Shown one piece after another: positions 44,081 through 53,057 of a stretch of DNA of 64,000 nucleotides (position 1 is the first letter of the stretch; each line of letters opens with the position of its first letter). Under the pieces are notes generated by a model that was given only the letters and a program-made list of their open reading frames with translations, did no database searches and had not been told where the DNA came from. The stretch is from QHVT01 sp036389275 (GTDB lineage: Bacteria; Acidobacteriota; Thermoanaerobaculia; Gp7-AA8): contig DASVQE010000081.1 in NCBI GenBank assembly GCA_036389275.1, positions 1 to 64,000 on the forward strand, read 5' to 3'. The position numbers and the translations under genes are program-made.

Positions 44081-47023
44081 GTGAGCCGCGAGATCCACCG
44101 CTTCCCGCCCGTCCCGTTTCCGCACGAGGAACGGACGGTGCGGGAACGCGTCGAGCACCGCGACCGCATCCAGCAGCTCTCCGTCGACGCCGCCGCGCTC
44201 GCGGCCGAGCTGCGCGCCTCGATCCGCGGCGAGGTGCGCTTCGACGACGGCTCGCGCGCGCTCTACTCCACCGACGCCTCCAACTACCGCCAGGTGCCGA
44301 TCGGCGTGGTGATTCCGCGCGACACCAGCGACGTCCTCGCCGCCGTCGCGCTCGCGCGCAAACATGGCGCGCCGATCCTCGGACGCGGCGCCGGCACGAG
44401 CCTGGCCGGCCAGTGCTGCAACGTCGCCGTCGTCCTCGACTTTTCGAAGTACATGCACCGCATCGTGGAGATGAATCCCGCCGCGCACTACGCGCGCGTC
44501 GAGCCGGGCATCGTCCTCGACGATCTCCGCCGCGAGGCGGAGCGCCACACGCTCACCTTCGCTCCCGATCCCGCCACGCACGCGCAGTGCACCCTCGGCG
44601 GGATGATCGGCAACAACTCCTGCGGCGTGCACTCGATCATGGCCGGCAAGACCGTCGACAACATCGACGAGCTGGAGATCCTCACCTACGACGGCACACG
44701 CATGCGAGTCGGCGCGACGAGCGACGACGAGTTGCGAGCCATCATCGCTGCCGGCGGACGCCGCGGCGAGATCTACGCCGGCCTGGCGCGCATCCGCGAC
44801 CGCTACGCCGACCTGATTCGCGCGAAGTTCCCGAAGATCCCGCGCCGCGTCTCCGGCTACAACCTCGACGAGCTCCTGCCGGAGAACGGCTTCCACGTGG
44901 CGCGCGCGTTGGTCGGCAGCGAGTGCACCTGCGCCATCGTGCTCGAGGCGAGGACGAAGCTCGTCTACAGTCCGCCGGCGCGCGCGCTGCTCGTACTCTC
45001 GTACCAGACCGTCTACGACGCCGCCGACGACGTGCCGCGCGTGCTCCGCTTCGGGCCGATCGGCCTCGAAGGCTTCGACGATCTGCTCGTGCGCGACCAG
45101 CAGTTCAAGCAGATGAACCCGCACGGCATCGCCCTGCTGCCGCCCGGCGGCGGCTGGCTGCTCGTGGAGTTCGGCGGCCAGACGTACGAGGAAGCGGCGG
45201 CGAAGGCGCAACGGCTCGCCGACACGCTCGAGCCGCCGCGCACGCGCCTCTTCGACAACGCCTCGGCTGAGGCGCGCTTCGTCTGGGCCGTGCGCGAATC
45301 GGGCCTCGGCGCCACCGGACACGTCCCCGGCAAGCCGCTCATGTGGGAAGGTTGGGAAGATGCCGCGGTCGCGCCGGAGAAGCTCGGCGGCTACCTGCGC
45401 GATCTCCGCAAGCTGCTCGAGCGCTACGAATACGGCGGCGATTTCTACGGCCACTTCGGCGACGGCTGCGTGCACACGCGCACGAATTTCGACCTGACTT
45501 CGAAACGAGGCATCGCCAAGTTCCGTGCGTTCCTCGACGAGGCCGCGGATCTCGTCGCGTCGTACGGCGGCTCGTTCTCCGGCGAGCATGGCGACGGCCA
45601 GGCGCGTGCCGCTCTGCTCGAGAAGATGTTCGGTCCCGAGCTCCTCGGCGCGTTCCGCGAGTTCAAGTCGCTCTGGGATCCCGACGGGAAGATGAATCCC
45701 GGGAAGCTGGTCGAGCCGTATCTTCCCGACGAGAACCTCCGACTCGGCGCGTCGTACGCGCCGTGGAATCCGAAGACGCATTTCGCGTACGGCGAAGATC
45801 ACGGCCGGATGAATCACGCCGTGCTGCGCTGCGTCGGCGTGGGACGCTGCCGGCGCCTCGACGGCGGCACGATGTGCCCGAGCTACCAGGTCACGCGCGA
45901 GGAAGAGCATTCGACGCGCGGCCGGGCGCGGCTGCTGTTCGAGATGTTCCAGGGAGAGACCACGCCGCCGACGTGGCGCAACGAGGCGGTGCGCGAGGCG
46001 CTCGATCTCTGCCTCGCGTGCAAAGGGTGCAAGGGCGACTGCCCGACGCAGGTGGACATGGCCACGTACAAGGCCGAGTTCATGTCGCACTACTACGCGC
46101 GGCGACTGCGTCCGATGCCGGCGTACACGATGGGACTCATCGACGTCTGGGCGCGCATGGCCTCGAAGACGCCGCGCATCGCCAACGCCATGATGGGGCT
46201 GCCGCTGATGAAGCGGCTCTCCGGCGTGGCGCCGGAGCGGCGCATGCCGCGCTTCGCCCGTGGAACATTCGTGGAACGTTACCGCGCCCGCGGGCCGCGG
46301 AGCGGCAGCGGCAAACGGGTGATCCTCTGGCCAGACACGTTCAACAACTACTTTCTGCCGGAAACCGCGCTGGCTGCGGCGGACGTGCTCGAAGGCGCCG
46401 GCTACGAAGTGACGCTGCCGCCGAAGCGCCTCTGCTGCGGACGTCCGCTCTACGACTGGGGCTTTTTGCGCCGCGCGAAAAAGCTGTTGCGCCAGACCGT
46501 CGACGCGCTGGCGCCGGCGATCGACGCCGGCGTGCCGGTGATCGGACTCGAGCCGAGCTGCGTGTCGGTCTTCCGCGACGAGCTGCCGCATCTGCTGCAC
46601 GGCGACGCGCGAGCGGCCGCGCTCTCAAAGTCGACGCTCACGCTCAGCGAGTTCCTGCTGCGCGAGAACGTCGAGCTGCCGCGACTCGAGCGCAAAGCCA
46701 TCGTGCAGGCGCACTGTCATCACAAATCGATCATGCGCTTCGACGCCGAGGAGGCGGTGCTGCGGAAGCTGGGCCTCGACCTCGAGCATCCCGACTCCGG
46801 CTGCTGCGGCATGGCCGGCGCGTTCGGCTTCGAGCAGAAGCACTACGCGCTCTCGCAGCAGATCGGCGAGCGCGTGCTCCTGCCGCTGGTGCGCGAGGCC
46901 GACGCCGAAACGCTGATCATCGCCGACGGCTTCAGTTGCCGCGAGCAGATCGAGCAGGCCACCGGGCGCGAGACGCTGCACTTCGCGCAGGTGGTGGCAA
47001 TGGCGATGGGTGTGGACTCGTGA
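44081..47023 (+). CDS. FAD-linked oxidase / Fe-S fusion (YdiJ-like 2-hydroxyacid dehydrogenase)
   Basis: A 980-residue fusion of a GlcD-type flavoprotein with a GlcF-type Fe-S protein, like E. coli YdiJ. The FAD-binding domain (about 63-235) has LGRGAGTSLAGQ and GGMIGNNSCGVHS. The FAD-linked C-terminal domain follows, then the Fe-S motif CLACKGCKGDCPT near residue 645. Two CCG-type domains contain RLCCGRPLYDWG and SGCCGMAGAFG. The likely reaction is oxidation of D-lactate, D-2-hydroxyglutarate or a similar 2-hydroxyacid. The start is a GTG at 44081 with TAGACT ending 6 nt upstream and overlapping the preceding stop. Five decayed copies of its own 3' end follow. Confidence 0.92.
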   Translation: MSREIHRFPPVPFPHEERTVRERVEHRDRIQQLSVDAAALAAELRASIRGEVRFDDGSRALYSTDASNYRQVPIGVVIPRDTSDVLAAVALARKHGAPILGRGAGTSLAGQCCNVAVVLDFSKYMHRIVEMNPAAHYARVEPGIVLDDLRREAERHTLTFAPDPATHAQCTLGGMIGNNSCGVHSIMAGKTVDNIDELEILTYDGTRMRVGATSDDELRAIIAAGGRRGEIYAGLARIRDRYADLIRAKFPKIPRRVSGYNLDELLPENGFHVARALVGSECTCAIVLEARTKLVYSPPARALLVLSYQTVYDAADDVPRVLRFGPIGLEGFDDLLVRDQQFKQMNPHGIALLPPGGGWLLVEFGGQTYEEAAAKAQRLADTLEPPRTRLFDNASAEARFVWAVRESGLGATGHVPGKPLMWEGWEDAAVAPEKLGGYLRDLRKLLERYEYGGDFYGHFGDGCVHTRTNFDLTSKRGIAKFRAFLDEAADLVASYGGSFSGEHGDGQARAALLEKMFGPELLGAFREFKSLWDPDGKMNPGKLVEPYLPDENLRLGASYAPWNPKTHFAYGEDHGRMNHAVLRCVGVGRCRRLDGGTMCPSYQVTREEEHSTRGRARLLFEMFQGETTPPTWRNEAVREALDLCLACKGCKGDCPTQVDMATYKAEFMSHYYARRLRPMPAYTMGLIDVWARMASKTPRIANAMMGLPLMKRLSGVAPERRMPRFARGTFVERYRARGPRSGSGKRVILWPDTFNNYFLPETALAAADVLEGAGYEVTLPPKRLCCGRPLYDWGFLRRAKKLLRQTVDALAPAIDAGVPVIGLEPSCVSVFRDELPHLLHGDARAAALSKSTLTLSEFLLRENVELPRLERKAIVQAHCHHKSIMRFDAEEAVLRKLGLDLEHPDSGCCGMAGAFGFEQKHYALSQQIGERVLLPLVREADAETLIIADGFSCREQIEQATGRETLHFAQVVAMAMGVDS

Positions 47024-47053
47024 TGCGTGACGCCGTCGATTCAATCCGGTCGC

Positions 47054-47098
47054 GAATCGGCGCGCGCGCTGCTGCACGCGATGGGTGTTGACTCATGA
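47054..47098 (+). pseudogene. Degenerate copy A of the YdiJ-like gene 3' end
   Basis: A short remnant that fuses the beginning of the 3' unit (GAATCGGCGCGCGCGCTGCTG) with its end (GCGATGGGTGTTGACTCATGA) and lacks the middle. The end matches the last codons of the gene at 44081-47023, including the stop. It is non-coding. Confidence 0.7.
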
Positions 47099-47122
47099 TG
47101 CGCGACGCTGGCGATGCGTCGC

Positions 47123-47257
47123 GATCGGCGAGCGCGTGCTGCTGCTGGTCCGGTAAGCCGGGGCCGAAACGCTGATTGCCGCGAGCACATCGAGCAGGCT
47201 ACAGGCCGCGCCACGCTGCATTTTCCGCAAGTGGTGACGATGGCCGTCGAGTCTTGA
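47123..47257 (+). pseudogene. Degenerate copy B of the YdiJ-like gene 3' end
   Basis: It begins GATCGGCGAGCGCGTGCTGC like the true gene at 46861, but has an early TAA (GGTCCGGTAAGCC) and a deletion that removes the ATCATCGCCGACGGC segment. It ends in TGA at 47255-47257. It shares its private errors with copy C, so B and C arose from one another by tandem duplication with a period of about 165 nt. Confidence 0.8.
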
Positions 47258-47287
47258 TGCGCGACGGCGGCGATTCGATCCGTTCGC

Positions 47288-47422
47288 GATCGGCGAGCGC
47301 GTGCTGCTGCTGGTCCGGTAAGCCGGGGCCGAAACGCTGATTGCCGCGAGCACATCGAGCAGGCTACAGGCCGCGCCACGCTGCATTTTGCGCAAGTGGT
47401 GACGATGACCGTGGAGTTGTGA
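47288..47422 (+). pseudogene. Degenerate copy C of the YdiJ-like gene 3' end
   Basis: Nearly identical to copy B, including the CCGGTAAGCCGGGG error and the GCTACAGGCCGCGCCACG stretch. It lies 165 nt after B and ends in TGA at 47420-47422. It is not translatable as the parent protein. Confidence 0.8.
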
Positions 47423-47450
47423 CGCGACGGTGGCGATGCGATGCAGTGGC

Positions 47451-47515
47451 GATCGCCGACCGCGCGCTGCTGCCGCTGGTGCGTGATGCCGGTGCCGATG
47501 GGCGCGGAGGCGTGA
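47451..47515 (+). pseudogene. Degenerate copy D of the YdiJ-like gene 3' end
   Basis: A short remnant: GATCGCCGACCGCGCGCTGC followed by TGCCGCTGGTGCGTGATGCC, close to the parent sequence at 46861-46900, then a jump to a GCGTGA end. The TGATGCC frame break removes coding ability. Confidence 0.65.
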
Positions 47516-47546
47516 CGCGCGACGCCGTCGATTCGATCCGGTCGCC

Positions 47547-47707
47547 GATCGGCGCGCGTGCTGCTGCACCCCCTGGTGCGCGAAGCCGATGCCGAGACGC
47601 TGATCATCGCCGACCGTTTCAGTTGCCGCGAACAGATCGAGCAGGCCACCGGCCGCGAGACGCCGCACTTTGCGCAGGCGGTGGCGATGGCGATGAGCGT
47701 GGAGTAG
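47547..47707 (+). pseudogene. Best-preserved copy E of the YdiJ-like gene 3' end
   Basis: A 161 nt copy very close to 46861-47023. A small indel near its start breaks the frame, but from about 47575 it still codes for the parent's last ~43 residues (VREADAETLIIAD through FSCREQIEQATGRE to VAMAM) and ends in TAG at 47705-47707. There is no start codon or ribosome site, so it is a remnant, though a less decayed one than copies A-D. Confidence 0.8.
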
Positions 47708-47728
47708 CTGGACTGCTGGATCCGGGAT

Positions 47729-47761
47729 GCTGGGTGCGTCACGCCGCGTGCCGCACCCAGC
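47729..47761. terminator. Hairpin between copy E and the KGG gene
   Basis: GCTGGGTGCG (47729-47738), a 13 nt loop and CGCACCCAGC (47752-47761) form a perfect 10-bp GC stem between the rightward remnants and the leftward KGG gene. No T-tract is present. It may mark the end of one or both transcripts. Confidence 0.5.
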
Positions 47762-47776
47762 GCGAGGGCTGGCCGA

Positions 47777-48232
47777 TCAGATCCGGTCGCGATTGGCGAG
47801 CGGGCCGCCTTCGTTGGCGTTGTCGCCGGAGCGCTCGCTGCGCGCCGTGCCGGGGCGTTCCTGCGAGCCGAGGCTGGTGTTGCTGCCGCTGGCGGAAGCA
47901 CTGCGGCCGCCGCTGGTCTCGAAACCGCTGCGCTCTTCGTTCGCCTGGCGGACGAACGGCTGGTTGCCGGTGTTGCTGGCGATGTCGCTGCCGCCGCTGC
48001 TGCCGGCGCGCGCACGCGCTCCGCGGCTGTGGCCACCTTCGCGGCCGATCGCGGCCATGTGCGCGCGATCGCGGCTCACCGCTTCGCCGCCCTTGCGGCC
48101 GGCGACACGGGCCTCATCCGACGTGAACTCGTGGGCCGTCCCTTTCGCGTGAGCGGCTCGTCCGCCCTTGCTCGCAATCTCACGCTGCTTCGACGGATCC
48201 ATCGACGCAAAACCGCGCTTGCTCGTTGCCAT
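47777..48232 (-). CDS. KGG-repeat stress-induced protein
   Basis: A 151-residue hydrophilic protein. The N-terminal half has KGG-type repeats: IASKGGRAAHAKGT, VAGRKGGEAVS and IGREGGHSRG, the pattern of GsiB/conidiation-10-like stress proteins that protect cells in desiccation or starvation. The C-terminal half is Gly/Ser/Asn-rich and disordered. The start ATG at 48232 has GAAGGAGACACTTAC upstream, a good ribosome site, and is preferred over an ATG 51 bp earlier. It is convergent with the YdiJ remnants and divergent from the Rieske-FAD gene, with a 161 bp intergenic region that shows no obvious promoter motif. Confidence 0.88.
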   Translation of the reverse strand: MATSKRGFASMDPSKQREIASKGGRAAHAKGTAHEFTSDEARVAGRKGGEAVSRDRAHMAAIGREGGHSRGARARAGSSGGSDIASNTGNQPFVRQANEERSGFETSGGRSASASGSNTSLGSQERPGTARSERSGDNANEGGPLANRDRI

Positions 48233-48393
48233 GTAAGTGTCTCCTTCGGGGTTCAAGAGTCGTTCGTGCTGACTGCCATGCACCTGTGTGAGGTGGTCTT
48301 ACGGTCGAGCACGAAGCGTGCCCGCTGGGTGCGCCTCGATGCGCCGCAAAAGCGGGCGTTTTTCTTGCTCGGCGTGCGCGCGGAAGCACGTCC

Positions 48394-49884
48394 ATGGATG
48401 ATCAATCGACCTCGCTCTGGGAAGCGAACCGCCGCGCTCCTGCCTTCGATCCGCTGCGCGGCGAGCTCGCCGCCGACGTCTGCATCGTCGGCGCCGGCAT
48501 CACCGGCCTCACCGCCGCGCTGCTGCTGCGCGAGCGCGGCCGCAGCGTGGTCGTCCTCGAGCGCGCGCGCGTCGGCGGCGGCGAGACCGGCAACACCACC
48601 GCCCACATCACCGAGTCGCTCGACGCGCGCTATCACTACATCCGCCGCAAGTACGGTCAGGAGGAGGCGAAGCTCGTCGCCTCGTCGCTCACCGCCGCGA
48701 AGGAGAAGATCGCGGAGCTCGTCTCGACGCACGCCATCGACTGCGATTTCCGCCGCGTGTCCGCTTACCTCTATACGGAAAAACGCAAATACGTCTCCGG
48801 CCTGAAGAGCGAGGCCACCGCCGCGCGCGAGGCGGGACTCGCCGCGCAGTGGATCACCGACGTGCCGCTGCCGTTCGTGACCCGCGGCGCGGTTCGCTTC
48901 GACGAGCAGGCCCAGTTTCATCCGCTCGCCTATCTCGACGGAATCGCGCGCGCGGCCGTCGCCGCCGGCGCGGTCATTCACGAGCGCTCGTCCGTGCGCG
49001 AAGTCGGGAACGGCCTCGTCACCACCGACGGCGGCAGCGTGCGCGCGAAGCAGGTGATCCTCGCCACGAACATCCCCATCGAAGGCTTCAACACCATCCA
49101 TCTGAAAGCGGCGGCGTATCGCTCGTACGCGATCGCCATCGAGGCGCGCGACGGCGATCCCGATGGCCTCTTCTGGGACACCGCCGATCCGTATCACTAC
49201 ACGCGCCGCCATGTCGACGTGCTGATCGTCGGCGGCGAGGATCATCGCGTCGGCGAGGAGGACGGGAGCGAAGGCGCGTTCGCACGGCTCGAGGAGTACG
49301 CGCGGCAGTGCTACGGCGAGCGCGCCGTGCGCCATCGCTGGTCGGGGCAGATCATCGAGCCGCACGGCGGCCTGCCGTTCATCGGAGGCGACGGCAGCGT
49401 CTTCCTCGCCACCGGCTACGCGGGACAGGGCATGACGTTCGGCACCGCCGCGGCGATGCTGCTCGCCGATCTCCTCACCGGCGTCGACAATCCCGCGGCG
49501 AGCCTCTTCGATCCGATGCGCGTGCGCTCCGAGGTGACGTCGAAAGAATTCATCACCGAGAACCTCGGCTTTCCGGCGCGCCTGATCGCCGACCGCCTCA
49601 CGCCGCACGACGTGGAAGGTCTCGATGCCGGCGCACTGCGTTCCGGCGAAGCGAGGATCATCGCCGCCGGCGGAAAGAAGGTCGCCGCGTATCGCGACGA
49701 AGCCGGGACGCTCTTCACCGTCTCCGCCGTCTGCACGCACATGAAGTGCGACGTGGCCTGGAACGCGGCGGAGCGCACGTGGGACTGCCCGTGTCATGGC
49801 TCGCGCTACAAGCCGGATGGTGCGGTGCTCAACGGTCCGGCGCGAGAAGGATTGGCTTCAATCGATTCGCCCGACGAGAGCTAG
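48394..49884 (+). CDS. FAD-dependent oxidoreductase with C-terminal Rieske domain
   Basis: A 496-residue protein. The FAD-binding Rossmann motif is VCIVGAGITGLTAALLL (about residues 29-45), within a DAO-type oxidase domain to about residue 400. A Rieske [2Fe-2S] domain closes the protein: CTHMKCDV for the first ligand pair and CPCHGSRY for the second (C-x-H and C-x2-H). Such fusions couple amine or alcohol oxidation to a Rieske cluster; the electron acceptor and substrate are not known. There is no signal peptide. It is divergent from the KGG gene and is followed after 12 bp by tRNA-Ser on the other strand. Confidence 0.9.
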   Translation: MDDQSTSLWEANRRAPAFDPLRGELAADVCIVGAGITGLTAALLLRERGRSVVVLERARVGGGETGNTTAHITESLDARYHYIRRKYGQEEAKLVASSLTAAKEKIAELVSTHAIDCDFRRVSAYLYTEKRKYVSGLKSEATAAREAGLAAQWITDVPLPFVTRGAVRFDEQAQFHPLAYLDGIARAAVAAGAVIHERSSVREVGNGLVTTDGGSVRAKQVILATNIPIEGFNTIHLKAAAYRSYAIAIEARDGDPDGLFWDTADPYHYTRRHVDVLIVGGEDHRVGEEDGSEGAFARLEEYARQCYGERAVRHRWSGQIIEPHGGLPFIGGDGSVFLATGYAGQGMTFGTAAAMLLADLLTGVDNPAASLFDPMRVRSEVTSKEFITENLGFPARLIADRLTPHDVEGLDAGALRSGEARIIAAGGKKVAAYRDEAGTLFTVSAVCTHMKCDVAWNAAERTWDCPCHGSRYKPDGAVLNGPAREGLASIDSPDES

Positions 49885-49899
49885 CAGCAGGGCGAATGG

Positions 49900-49990
49900 C
49901 GGAGAGAGAGGGATTCGAACCCTCGGTAGAGCTTTAAGGCCCTACGGCGGTTTAGCAAACCGCTGGTTTCAGCCACTCACCCATCTCTCC
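49900..49990 (-). tRNA. tRNA-Ser (anticodon GCT)
   Basis: The minus strand gives GGAGAGATGGGTGAGTGGC... with a long variable arm typical of serine tRNA and a TTCGAATC T-loop. The anticodon GCT lies at 49954-49956 (complement), in the loop between GGTTT and AAACC. The acceptor stem GGAGAGA pairs with TCTCTCC. A CCA is encoded (49897-49899). It reads AGC/AGT codons. Confidence 0.95.
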
Positions 49991-50110
49991 GGGCTGGAAG
50001 CGCAATGACGCTAAAGAACGTGCGCCGGGATTCTATTCCGAATCGCGCCCGGACGACGTGGGTAGGGAAATCCATAAGGACGGACTCTCTCATGGAAAGA
50101 GAGGTAGTCC

Positions 50111-53050
50111 ATGCCCGACAACCGCTGCGACGAGCTCGATTTCACTTCGCCCGTTCGGTTTCCCGCGGTCATCGCCCGCGAGTACGACGACATCGAGGCG
50201 CGGCGCCGCGCGGCGAAGCTTCCGCCGCTCAAGCGCGAGAACGGCCGTCCGCCGAAGCTCCTCGGCCTCGCGCTCTCCGGCGGCGGCGTGCGCAGCGCCA
50301 CCTTCAATCTCGGCCTGCTGCAGGCGCTCGCCGCCGCCGGCAAGCTGAAAGCGTTCGACTATCTCTCCACCGTCTCCGGCGGCGGCTACGCCGGCGGTTG
50401 GTGGAGCGCCTGGCTCTCGCGCGACGCGCGCAACGACGAGCGCGATCCGATCTTCCCGCCGGAGGAAGACATCGCCAGCGAGCGCGACGACCGCCGCACG
50501 GCCATGTCGGCAGCGGGAAGCCGCGAGCACGTCGACCGTCCGCAGATCAAGGACAGCGCGATCAATGCGGCCGAGGATCCGATCCATCATCTGAGGCTCT
50601 TCTCGAACGTGATGACGCCGCGCAAGGGCGCGCTCAGCGCCGACACCTGGCGCGCCATCGCCGTGGTCGGCCGCAACATCATCCTCACCTGGATGATCCT
50701 GCTGCCGATCCTGCTCGCGGCGATCATGATCGCGCAGGCGTGGTTCACGCTCTTCACCGCCGACCCGCACGACCTCTCCGAGCGCGTCGCGCTCGCGCTC
50801 GAAGTGCCGGGGCTGCTCTTCATCGGCAGCGTCGTCTGCGCCACCTTCTGGATGCTCTTCAGCCGCCGCTGGCGCACCTTCTCCGACAAGCTCGTGGCGG
50901 TGCTGAGCACCGCCGCCTTCTTCATCCTCACCTGGTACGTGATCATCGTGATCGAGCGCTACACCACCATTCCCAACGCGCTCTACATCGCGCTCGGACT
51001 CTGGGTCGTCTACGTCTGCGCGCGGCTGGTGTGGTGGAAAGCGACGCGCCGGGTGAAGTGGAGCGATGGCGATTTCTGGCGCAACCGCCTCGTCAACCTG
51101 CAGACCACGACGCTGTCGTACTCGGTCTTCACGCTGGTGATCTTTCTCTTCGCCGCGCTCGGTCACGCCGCGTTCGCATTTCTGCTGAGCGAAAAGGAAG
51201 CGGCGGTGGCGCGCTCCGGCGGCTGGAGCGGTTTCGCGCTGGCGCTGCTGAGCGCCGTCTACACCGCGCTGAAATCTGCGCCGACCGGCGGCGGCGACAA
51301 CCGCGCGGCCACGAAAAAGCCGCCGCTGCTGCAGCGGATCATCTTCGCCGTCGCGCCGCTGCTCCTGCTGCTCGTCCTCGGCATTTTCCTGGCCTGGGCC
51401 GGGCAGGAGCTGTACGAGCTCGTGCTCGCCGATCGCGATCTCATCCTGCGCCTCGGCCGCGGCGCGCTGATCTCCGGCTTCCTCTTCCTCATGTTCGCGC
51501 TCTACGAATTCCGTCCGCCGCAGCGTTGGAAGAGCCTCGCGCCGATCGCGGTCTGGCTGGCGGTCCTCGGCTGGGCCTACACCGTCGACTCGAATCGTCT
51601 CAAGCCGTACCTCGTCACCATCGGCGTGACGTCGCTGGCGCTGCTCGCCGCCGCGCTGATCTTCCGCGCGCTGCTGCGCCGCCGGCTCTGGATCCTCTAC
51701 TACGCGCTCGCGCTGGCCGGCACCGGCGCCTGGATCGCGCTGATGCAGCGGCAGCGCTTCCTGATGTACGACGAGGCGCTGCCGAAGTACGTCATCGCCG
51801 GCATCGTCGCCACCGCGGTGCTGCTCATCTTCGAATTGATTCAGGGACGCGGCGCGAACACGCGCTCGATCGCGCTCACCGTCATCGCCTGCACGATCTT
51901 CGTGCTCATCGGCGTGGCCGGCAGCGCCGGTCCTGAATTCGGCAAGCGCGCGCTGACGCTGGTCGGCCTCATCGCCACGGTCCTCGGCTGGGTAGTCGCT
52001 CTCGGCTGGCTCGCCGATCCGAACCTCCTCACCATGCACGGCTTCTACAAAGCGCGGCTCGTGCGCGCGTACATGGGCGCGTCGAACGAGGAGCGCGCGA
52101 AAGCGAAAGACGCCGACATCAGCGACGCCGTTCCCGGCGACGACATCCTGCTCACGGCGATGCGCAACACCGATCGCGGTGCGCCCTATCACCTCATCAA
52201 CACCATGCTGAACCTCGTCGGCGGCAGTGATCTCTCGACGCAGGCGCGCGCGTCGGATTCATTTCTGATGTCGAAGCATTTCTGCGGCTCGACGCGCACC
52301 GGCTACCGGCCGACGGGCGAGTACGCCTGCGGCTCGATCTCGCTCGGCACCGCGGTGGCGGTGTCGGGAGCCGCGGCCAGTCCGACCATGGGCGCGCAAA
52401 CGCCGTCGGCCGCGCTCTCCGCGCTGATGACGCTCTTCAACGTGCGCACCGGCTACTGGGCGCCGACGCCGAGCCTCAGCTACTGGCGCAGCGGCTCCGC
52501 GCGGCTCTGGCCCGTCTACACGCTCGAGGAGCTGCTCTCGCAGACCACCGATCTGTTGCCGTACTCGTACCTCACCGACGGCGGCCACTACGAGAACACC
52601 GGCGTCTACTCGCTCATCCAGCGCGGCTGCAACGTCATCGTCGCCGGCGAGTGCGGCGCCGATCCGAAGACGACGCTCGACGATCTCGGCAACCTCATTC
52701 GCAAGGTGCGCATCGACTTCGGCACCGAGATCACCTTTCACGACGAGCACATCGAAACGCTGCGCTCGCGACCGCCCGGCGCGCACGTGATGGTCGGCGA
52801 CATCCGCTACGGCGACGATCACGCGAAAGCCCTCGGCCTCACCGACGCCGAGAAAAACGGCAAGCTGGTGATCGTGAAGCCGAACCTCGCCGGCGGCGAG
52901 CCGCTCGACGTCAAACAGTACGGCTACCTCCACGAAGACTTCCCGCAGCAGCAGACCTTCGACCTCTGGTACGACGAGGCGCAATTCGAAAGCTACCGCC
53001 GCCTCGGCCAGGAATCGGGAAAGGTGGCCATCGAGACCGGCCTGTTCTGA
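50111..53050 (+). CDS. Giant membrane-embedded patatin-like phospholipase
   Basis: A 979-residue patatin-family protein. The N-terminal half of the catalytic domain has the oxyanion motif ALSGGGVRSATFN (about residue 54) and the nucleophile Ser89 in LSTVSGGGYAGG. About 13 hydrophobic helices fill residues ~180-620, for example NIILTWMILLPILLAAIMI and ALTLVGLIATVLGWVVALGW. The second catalytic half then returns, with the expected Asp823 in TDGGHYENTGVYS. The Ser and Asp are thus ~730 residues apart. The domain organisation suggests a patatin split by a membrane module, with both catalytic halves in the cytoplasm. The gene stands between two serine tRNAs, has GAGAGGTAGTCC before its ATG, and is codon-typical. 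Confidence 0.87.
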   Translation: MPDNRCDELDFTSPVRFPAVIAREYDDIEARRRAAKLPPLKRENGRPPKLLGLALSGGGVRSATFNLGLLQALAAAGKLKAFDYLSTVSGGGYAGGWWSAWLSRDARNDERDPIFPPEEDIASERDDRRTAMSAAGSREHVDRPQIKDSAINAAEDPIHHLRLFSNVMTPRKGALSADTWRAIAVVGRNIILTWMILLPILLAAIMIAQAWFTLFTADPHDLSERVALALEVPGLLFIGSVVCATFWMLFSRRWRTFSDKLVAVLSTAAFFILTWYVIIVIERYTTIPNALYIALGLWVVYVCARLVWWKATRRVKWSDGDFWRNRLVNLQTTTLSYSVFTLVIFLFAALGHAAFAFLLSEKEAAVARSGGWSGFALALLSAVYTALKSAPTGGGDNRAATKKPPLLQRIIFAVAPLLLLLVLGIFLAWAGQELYELVLADRDLILRLGRGALISGFLFLMFALYEFRPPQRWKSLAPIAVWLAVLGWAYTVDSNRLKPYLVTIGVTSLALLAAALIFRALLRRRLWILYYALALAGTGAWIALMQRQRFLMYDEALPKYVIAGIVATAVLLIFELIQGRGANTRSIALTVIACTIFVLIGVAGSAGPEFGKRALTLVGLIATVLGWVVALGWLADPNLLTMHGFYKARLVRAYMGASNEERAKAKDADISDAVPGDDILLTAMRNTDRGAPYHLINTMLNLVGGSDLSTQARASDSFLMSKHFCGSTRTGYRPTGEYACGSISLGTAVAVSGAAASPTMGAQTPSAALSALMTLFNVRTGYWAPTPSLSYWRSGSARLWPVYTLEELLSQTTDLLPYSYLTDGGHYENTGVYSLIQRGCNVIVAGECGADPKTTLDDLGNLIRKVRIDFGTEITFHDEHIETLRSRPPGAHVMVGDIRYGDDHAKALGLTDAEKNGKLVIVKPNLAGGEPLDVKQYGYLHEDFPQQQTFDLWYDEAQFESYRRLGQESGKVAIETGLF

Positions 53051-53057
53051 GGTGTGG

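Noticed and set aside
43769..46600. 943-residue minus-strand frame over the YdiJ-like gene
   Set aside because: Composition is Arg/Ala/Val shadow coding; the plus-strand gene shows conserved FAD and Fe-S motifs along the same bases.
47041..48036. Minus-strand 331-residue frame across the decayed repeat array
   Set aside because: Its internal repeats simply mirror the plus-strand remnants; no start signal or family.
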